Below the pieces are notes generated by a model that was given only the letters and a program-made list of their open reading frames with translations, was not told the origin of the DNA and did no database searches. Shown here piece after piece: positions 59,601-64,000 of a stretch of 64,000 nucleotides of DNA. The stretch's first letter is position 1. Every line of letters begins with the position of its first letter. Where the stretch lies: positions 1 to 64,000 of the forward strand of contig WPIO01000130.1 in the NCBI GenBank assembly GCA_009760855.2. Reading direction: 5' to 3'. The stretch is from Cristatella mucedo (Eukaryota > Bryozoa > Phylactolaemata > Cristatellidae). The position numbers and the translations under genes were made by a program.

Positions 59601-62474
59601 CGACAACGAGATGCTGGGGAGCGGGTCACGTAAAAATAATGAACAGAAAAAAGGGCAAGGAGGCAGGAAAGGTGGGTTGGTGCAAGCGATTGAAGCGAAC
59701 TGTTAGCCACACTGGTGATCTTGAAATCGATTCCATGCTTAAGAGGGAGTCGGCGAGGATAGACGAGCTGCGGGCCAGTCGCAGAAGATTTAGATCACTA
59801 GCCAGGAATCCTGAATAAAGGAATTTGGGTTAACCCAGATGCGATGTTACACACTCACGAACCAATTAAAGGGGTTTGTTCAACTAGTCCAACAGTGGTG
59901 GGAGTTACGTGCCCAACCAAATGGGAATTACCCCCTCAAAGCACATTTATTGATATTGTACAAAGACCAATAGAACGAATCGCATGAAAATTGGCACAAT
60001 ATTTTCACAATATTTTTGAAACAGCAGCATATATTTAACCAGAAACACGTTTACAATATTTTTTATGATGAGCAACAATATTTTTGTGCATCTCAACAGG
60101 AGAACTAGTGAGACAGAGCATGAGGTGTGAGTGGTCATTGTAGCATAAGTAAAGCATTGCAGTGAGGGTTCGCAGTCCGGAAAGGACGGCAGTGAGAGGA
60201 TAAAACCACTAATCCCTTTTACCGTGCCTTCAAAAGATTAGCGAAATGCTCTGCTAAATCGCCAATGGTATCACTTGACAGTATGTTTTCTTGTGAACGC
60301 TACAGAAGATGGTCAATAGTGGACTTTGACACTTTGGTTTATTGATTTGTGATTACAGTCCATCTCTGTTAAATTAGGACTTATCTTTAGTTAAAATGGG
60401 TTGTTGTGACCTACAAAAATCTCCTTCCGTATTTTTTGCGTTCTCACGTCAGCTGCAAACCGAAGGGCGTCACATCAAGCACAAATCTGTCCGTTTAGTT
60501 TTAAGTACAAATTCATCAAAGTTTACGGTTCGTGTCAATTTTTAGCAGCATTGCATCAAGGGGAAATGTTGGTGGGAGTATATTAATTAAGCGTACTTAG
60601 CCCCCAACCTTCAGTCCTCACTGGCAGTCAGTTATCGGAGGCTACTGCATTCGACTAATAGTAAATGAAAGGCCAGCGCATAGCTCCATCTTTACAGCGA
60701 CCGGGAGTAATCGTTGTTCAAGCCTACAGTTAATTGTGCGAAACAGCTCTGCAAGGAGCAGAACTAAGGATAAGGGTCCCATTGAGCAGGAGAGACAATC
60801 ACCCGACGCAAGTTTTAGTGTCGCTCTCGTTTGGTTGCAGGTGCTACGTGAAATTTGACCAAAGGTGATCACCGATAAAAAATATACTATTATTATTACT
60901 TATCTTGCAGCACAAAGTTAGGATATTTTATTGTGTGAATCTGTATTCAAAGCTGGGTCGGTCGCGGCGATTTGGCATAGGAGACTGTCGATTATTTGTT
61001 ATGGCTCTGATTCTCGTCTGGTCTCAAGACACTAGTCGCTCGCACGTACTTGTAGAAGTAGCAAGAGCCGTGTACGGATGGGATGATTATTTTGCATTTA
61101 AGGTGTCACAGCTCGTTATTTGGATGGGTTTAAGTTATTTGAGGATATTGGAAGATCAACGCAATGCGATGAATTCGTTTTGCACCAAATATATCCTGGA
61201 CCAGGCCGATTGCACCTTTGAGAATGTCAAATATGTGTATGAAGTTGGCATAAAGGCTAGCGCTTGTCACGGGTGGGCTGGAGTAGGTTCCGCGATCATA
61301 GCACGTGTGCTATGTTAGGAATGTCGTTGGCCTATTTAAAAAGTGAGGTGAGCCTCTGCTTAGAAAATTTTTTTAAATTATTATTTTTACCATATAGATC
61401 TTTTTAAGAAAATCTGGAATGAGCAGCTTTTAATTTCTATTAATGGCAGACTCACCTACATTCCCGTATGTAACTCTCTGTGGAGCACAAAGAGTAAGTA
61501 GGTGTTTTGCTCGAGAGTTTTTTATATAGCATCTTCAAAGCCTAAGTGGCTTTCGATTGCCCATTCATTAGCCAAAAGACTCCATGTGGCGTCACAAAGA
61601 GAAAGTGAGAAACATAGCTGAATCACGAGGGCAATGGAGGAAGTAAGTAGCATGGTAACAGAAGAGCAGGACGGCCAGAAAAGAATAAGCCACAGTTGGT
61701 AGCAGGAGAGTAATCCTGAATCATTTTACAGATAGAAAATGTACAACCCATAAATATTTAAGGATACCTAAGAACTGTGGCGGAGACAGAACTTTCATCT
61801 GGGTGGTGCAAGACCTGCACATTTTTATGCACGTGCAAGATCAGCTAATTTTTATGCAGGCGGGATAGACCCACAGTTAATAAAAAATTATAGCAAACAA
61901 CCATAGCCTTTATTTGACAAAAACCTATGGGTTGCTTATTGAGTGGAATTCAAAAATAATACTTCATAGTGGGTGATGGTCGAGGGACATATTTATAGGG
62001 GGTGGCTCAAGTCACTGCCCTGTTTTAGGTGGGCAGGGGCAAATACCCGCTATCCCTAGCTTCGCCGCTGTTTAAGAAAGTGGGTGGGTGCTGATGTTAC
62101 TGAAATATCTCCATGACTCCACCACTTTATGGCCGGATTCATTCAGTGCGTCTTTCATTTTTAAATGGCGAAGTGTTTTCACAATTGTAGTTTTGTCATT
62201 GTCAATATTGACATATTTTGTTGATGCCATATAGACGCTGGCATATCGTACAGCACTTAACGAAAAAATTGTGGCATGTTTTATATGGTGCATGGGGTCA
62301 TTTCTAGTTGCAGAGCTTTGGTCGACTCCAGCGATATTGCGACAGTGAATACGACGTGTAGCATTGATATTTCACAAATTAACCAAGGTGACGATGGTGT
62401 TCGACTGACTATTACCGTCACTCTGCCGACGTACCCGAAACCATCTTCAATTAGTAGATCGCTTTCTGTCTTAG
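50997..62474 (+). CDS. Immunoglobulin-superfamily protein, 5' part (exons 1-5)
   Basis: Five exons join in matching phases (1,1,1,2 and exit 1): 50,997-51,042, 55,703-55,939, 56,225-56,317, 57,615-57,789 and 62,314-62,474. The product has a signal peptide (residues 1-15), a V-type Ig domain (about 16-125) and a second Ig-like domain (about 130-240). In domain 1 the first Cys (VELPC), the core Trp (MQWEKD) and the second Cys (GAYRC) are all present. Domain 2 keeps the strand pattern (INFTVVAF, INQGDDGVRLTITV, SISRSLSVLG) but lacks both core Cys and the Trp. It is likely a cell-surface or secreted recognition/adhesion protein; no named family can be assigned. No stop or membrane segment is reached before the window ends. 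Confidence 0.75.
51177..51240. repeat. (CT)n followed by (CG)n
   Basis: A CT run (51,179-51,221) passes into an alternating CG run (51,222-51,238) within intron 1. Alternating CG can adopt Z-DNA. Confidence 0.9.
52796..52864 (+). mobile_element. LINE family A tail
   Basis: TGTAAAATGCCTAGAAAGAG, TTCAGTTCTCCGAGGGTGCT and an ATT repeat. Only the last 69 bases are present. Confidence 0.85.
52970..53070. repeat. GATA/TA and GA microsatellite
   Basis: GATATTGATATATATA-type repeats followed by a GA run (53,039-53,066). Confidence 0.9.
53444..53626 (-). mobile_element. tRNA-derived SINE, family S2, second copy
   Basis: On the - strand: GGTAAGCAGTGATGGCACAC, TAGGTAAAGAGG, CCGAGGTCGTGGGTTTGAAT and CTATCGCCGCTGCAAGCGG. 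It aligns over its whole length with 34,031-34,228. It lies in intron 1 of the Ig gene. Confidence 0.85.
54065..54205 (+). mobile_element. LINE family A 3' UTR and tail, diverged
   Basis: TGTGCTTGTGCGTGCTGACA, CCAGCACGTGTTAAGCGCCT and GGTTCTCTTGTGGTGCCATG. Recognisable but with many changes; the tail ends near ATCAATATTA. Confidence 0.65.
54210..55700. other. Intron 1 of the Ig gene, nothing else recognised
   Basis: A 120-codon frame (54,334-54,696) and a 103-codon frame (55,428-55,739) have no motif; the second overlaps exon 2 in a wrong frame. Confidence 0.5.
55703..55939 (+). CDS. Ig gene exon 2 (V domain, first half)
   Basis: 237 bases, phase 1-1, between TTCGTTCGCAG and GAG|GTGAGA. It encodes VELPCLYSKGD (strand B Cys), MQWEKDRG (strand C Trp), ELITLFHHVSNPW and YVATFDKSAGASLTLSIR (strands D-E). 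Confidence 0.8.
56225..56317 (+). CDS. Ig gene exon 3 (V domain, second half)
   Basis: 93 bases, phase 1-1, between TCGTTACAG and ATTG|GTGAGT. It encodes TSISQSGAYRCLLKKDDQ and FQLVVI, carrying the G-x-Y-x-C motif of strand F and strand G. Confidence 0.8.
56597..56705. repeat. (TA)n / (ATTT)n microsatellite
   Basis: Lies in intron 3. TATATG and AATATAT interruptions, ending in TTTATTTATTTATA. Confidence 0.9.
56820..57510 (-). mobile_element. LINE family B, second copy (RT palm)
   Basis: On the - strand it has GVLRGSVLDPLLFSIYTQPL-like, a YADDTQLYLSL-like block near 57,090-57,125, SANFLKVNDNTTDLLIIGHP and an HPKRVAELKSL end, in broken frames. It is collinear with 46,740-47,400 and lies inside intron 3 of the Ig gene, opposite to it. 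Confidence 0.85.
57615..57789 (+). CDS. Ig gene exon 4 (second domain, first half)
   Basis: 175 bases, phase 1 in and 2 out, between CCAATTTTGCAG and GAC|GTAAGT. It encodes GDVLSIGFLDLSDLPDTAPI, INFTVVAFNDVKDFIDVQAG and EKNLTSGT. Core Cys and Trp of an Ig domain are not present. Confidence 0.65.
57800..62300. other. Intron 4 of the Ig gene, mostly unrecognised
   Basis: An open stretch at 58,086-58,270 with a possible acceptor, and a 65-codon - strand frame across it, are discussed under rejected items. At 59,411-59,720 an ATT-like end followed by a - strand LINE-like C-terminus (SRTPFRPCRKGPCKVF) may be an unrelated LINE end. A 137-codon frame at 60,905-61,318 has no motif. Confidence 0.4.
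61475..61715 (-). mobile_element. LINE family B, 3' UTR fragment
   Basis: Collinear with 45,985-46,255: GAGAGTTTT.TATAGC, CCTAAG.GGCTTTCG, CATTC.TTAGCCA, AGAAAGTG.GAA.CATA, AGTAGCATGG and GGAAGCAGGAGAGTA-like words. It lies in intron 4 of the Ig gene. Confidence 0.8.
62314..62474 (+). CDS. Ig gene exon 5 (second domain, second half)
   Basis: 161 bases, phase 2 in and 1 out, between TTCTAGTTGCAG and TTAG|GTAAGT. It encodes NTTCSIDISQINQGDDGVRL, TITVTLPTYPKP and SISRSLSVL. 'D-D-G' keeps the strand F turn, but the Y-x-C position reads L-T-I. It ends like exon 3 (..L-V-x-G in phase 1). Confidence 0.65.
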
Positions 62475-62479
62475 GTAAG

Positions 62480-62965
62480 TGGGTACGCTGTTTCGCAGAT
62501 GTACTTGAGCAGTCGCTTTTCCCCTTCAAGAGCTTCATATTTCTCGGTACAGAGCACTAAAGTTACAGTTTTGATAACTAGGCCCATGTCTGGAGATCCA
62601 GCAGCGGGTTTTCGTCTCGAACAGCGTTCATTGGTGCATTTTCACTAAATATAATTTGCATATGCAGGATGTTAAAAGAGTTCCAAAATGGTGGCACATC
62701 CTGAGTGGCTTGCGGAAGATGGGTAAATCTATTGGTTAAAAGAACAAAAAGATAGCAATGATCTTTGAAAAACCTCTACGATCGAAGACTAGGATAGTTT
62801 CTGAAATATGGATATTCACAAATGTGTTTCGCCTGACATTGCAATCGCACTCAAACCAGACAAAAGTTACCCGACTTTTATGTCGCAGTGTTACGTGAGT
62901 CTTGCTAATTTGAAGGTGAATAAGTTAGCTCGGTATGGCATCAACCACAAGTTAGTTAGTGTCGA
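62480..62965. other. No gene recognised
   Basis: Intron 5 of the Ig gene if the gene continues; no phase-compatible exon was found here. Confidence 0.5.
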
Positions 62966-62968
62966 ATC

Positions 62969-63012
62969 ATGACGTCCCTGCAGCGAATGACTATCCGCTG
63001 CAGGGACGTCAT
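62969..63012. repeat. Perfect 17-bp inverted repeat
   Basis: ATGACGTCCCTGCAGCG (62,969-62,985) and CGCTGCAGGGACGTCAT (62,996-63,012) with a 10-base loop. Each arm contains TGACGT, the core of a CRE/AP-1-like site. Confidence 0.93.
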
Positions 63013-63030
63013 TGAGCACCTTGGATTCTC

Positions 63031-63366
63031 ACGTGAGCTCGCAGCAGCCTCATTAATGAGAAGCGAGCCAAGACTTACATTTTCTGGGTGATCAGATAAA
63101 TGAGGAACTTTGTGCGTAGACAAATGCAATGACATGCTTTAGAATATCCATACTACTTCTTGACCAAGGTGAACTATGTGTATCGTAAAACAGATAAAAC
63201 GTGAGCTCGCAGCAGCCTCCTTAATGAGAAGCAAGCCAAGACTATCATTTTCTGGGTGATCAGATAAATGAGGAACTTTGTGCGTGGATAAAAGTAATAA
63301 CATGCTTTAGAATATCCATACTACTTCCTGACCAAGGTGAACTACGTTTATCGTAAAACAGATAAA
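63031..63366. repeat. 168-bp tandem duplication
   Basis: Units 63,031-63,198 and 63,199-63,366 start ACGTGAGCTCGCAGCAGCCT and end CGTAAAACAGATAAA. They are identical except for scattered substitutions. Confidence 0.92.
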
Positions 63367-64000
63367 CATTGTAAGGTGTGTGCTCTGCCAGCTGACAGTG
63401 AAAAGGCAAAGTAGTAGTAGACAAATGCAATCGATTCACACCGGTAACAATTTGAGTTGGACGTCAGCATTCGGTACGATTGCGATGCACTTGTGCTCGT
63501 TGCCTTTTCTTCGAACACGAAATAACTAGCAGCGCTGGAGTCCTTGCAATAAGAAGCGGAAGTCAATTAAGAGGAGAAGGCATACAGCAAAGCTGCGACG
63601 AAGCAGGAGGCGACAGCTGATCGTCCAGTCGTCAATTGCAAACGGGAAATACAGACTTTTGGCCCGATTAGCTGCATTGATTCTCACATCGACCGGGTGA
63701 GTGGCCTGCTCAGTCGGCCTTAAACCTGTACGACCGCCAAGCGTCTAGCTCGCAGATGCTTTCCAGATTGTCTAGGCGAAAAGCCAAGCAGCACACGAGA
63801 GAGCTAACTCGAAAAAGTCACCGCGATACATGGACTAGTGATTTGGCACTAAGAAACTTCCTGGCAAAGTCAGCACTCATGGCTGGAGAATGAGCCAACA
63901 ATCACGGCCTTAACTGCACTTCGCTTCCGGTTCGTGCACAGCCAACACAGAGATGCAGAAATGGAAAACCATAGAATGACGGAGAGTGACGAAGAAGGTC
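63367..64000. other. No gene confirmed; basic frame before a donor at 63,699
   Basis: A + strand frame of about 50 codons, very rich in Arg/Lys (KKRKSIKRRRHTAKLRRSRR), runs to CCGG|GTGAGT near 63,698. It could be a juxtamembrane exon, but it has no convincing acceptor in a matching phase. A 72-codon - strand frame overlaps 63,348-63,566. Confidence 0.25.

Noticed and set aside
60905-61318. 137-codon ORF after a strong acceptor
   Set aside because: No motif, and frames of this length are expected by chance in 64 kb; it does not fit the phase of the neighbouring Ig exons in an obvious way.

Overview
This window is metazoan nuclear DNA, probably from an invertebrate. Protein-coding genes are split into short exons with GT-AG introns. 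The intergenic DNA is filled with L2-clade LINE fragments, tRNA-derived SINEs, Ty3/gypsy LTR elements and long simple repeats. I cannot name the species. Nearly all long open frames are transposon remains or run through microsatellites. No prokaryotic gene organisation, CRISPR array or rRNA was seen.

Host genes. (1) 4.0-7.8 kb, + strand: a complete four-exon NPC2-like (ML-domain, lysosomal sterol carrier) gene. It predicts 148 residues, has matching intron phases, and has a CCAAT / TCACGTG / TATA promoter. (2) 51.0-62.5 kb, + strand: the 5' part of a secreted or membrane immunoglobulin-superfamily gene. Its signal-peptide exon lies in a CpG-rich block, followed by a split V-type Ig domain and a second, cysteine-poor Ig-like domain; the 3' end lies beyond the window. 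(3) 37.2-39.0 kb, - strand: three good candidate exons of an unrecognised gene. (4) One more candidate exon lies at 35.7-35.9 kb (-).

Repeats by region. At 11.34-13.33 kb is a degenerate tandem array with a period near 175 bp. At 13.8-20.3 kb is an AT-rich block that does not look like the rest. It holds long protein-like frames, mostly on the - strand, broken by many in-frame TAA/TGA (few TAG) codons but few frameshifts, and it has been cut by several LINE copies. At 21.2-29.7 kb two Ty3/gypsy elements lie on the - strand. The younger one (25,033-29,375; two LTRs, TG...CA ends, 5-bp CTCAT target duplication) sits inside the gag of the older one. At 29.7-32.4 kb are an R2/NeSL-like reverse transcriptase remnant, an LTR piece and an ORF1-type triple zinc-knuckle remnant. 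From 32.5 to 48.9 kb the sequence is dominated by L2-like LINE fragments of two families (called A and B here) and SINEs. A family A copy is inserted inside a family B copy at 47.56-48.13 kb. Family A recurs about 17 times, always with the same 3' end and an ATT-type tail, and a tRNA-SINE in the window carries a related tail. The right edge has a perfect 17-bp inverted repeat and a 168-bp tandem duplication.

All calls come from reading and hand translation. No alignment or database search was run. Family names A, B, S1, S2 and S3 and element numbers 1 and 2 are mine.
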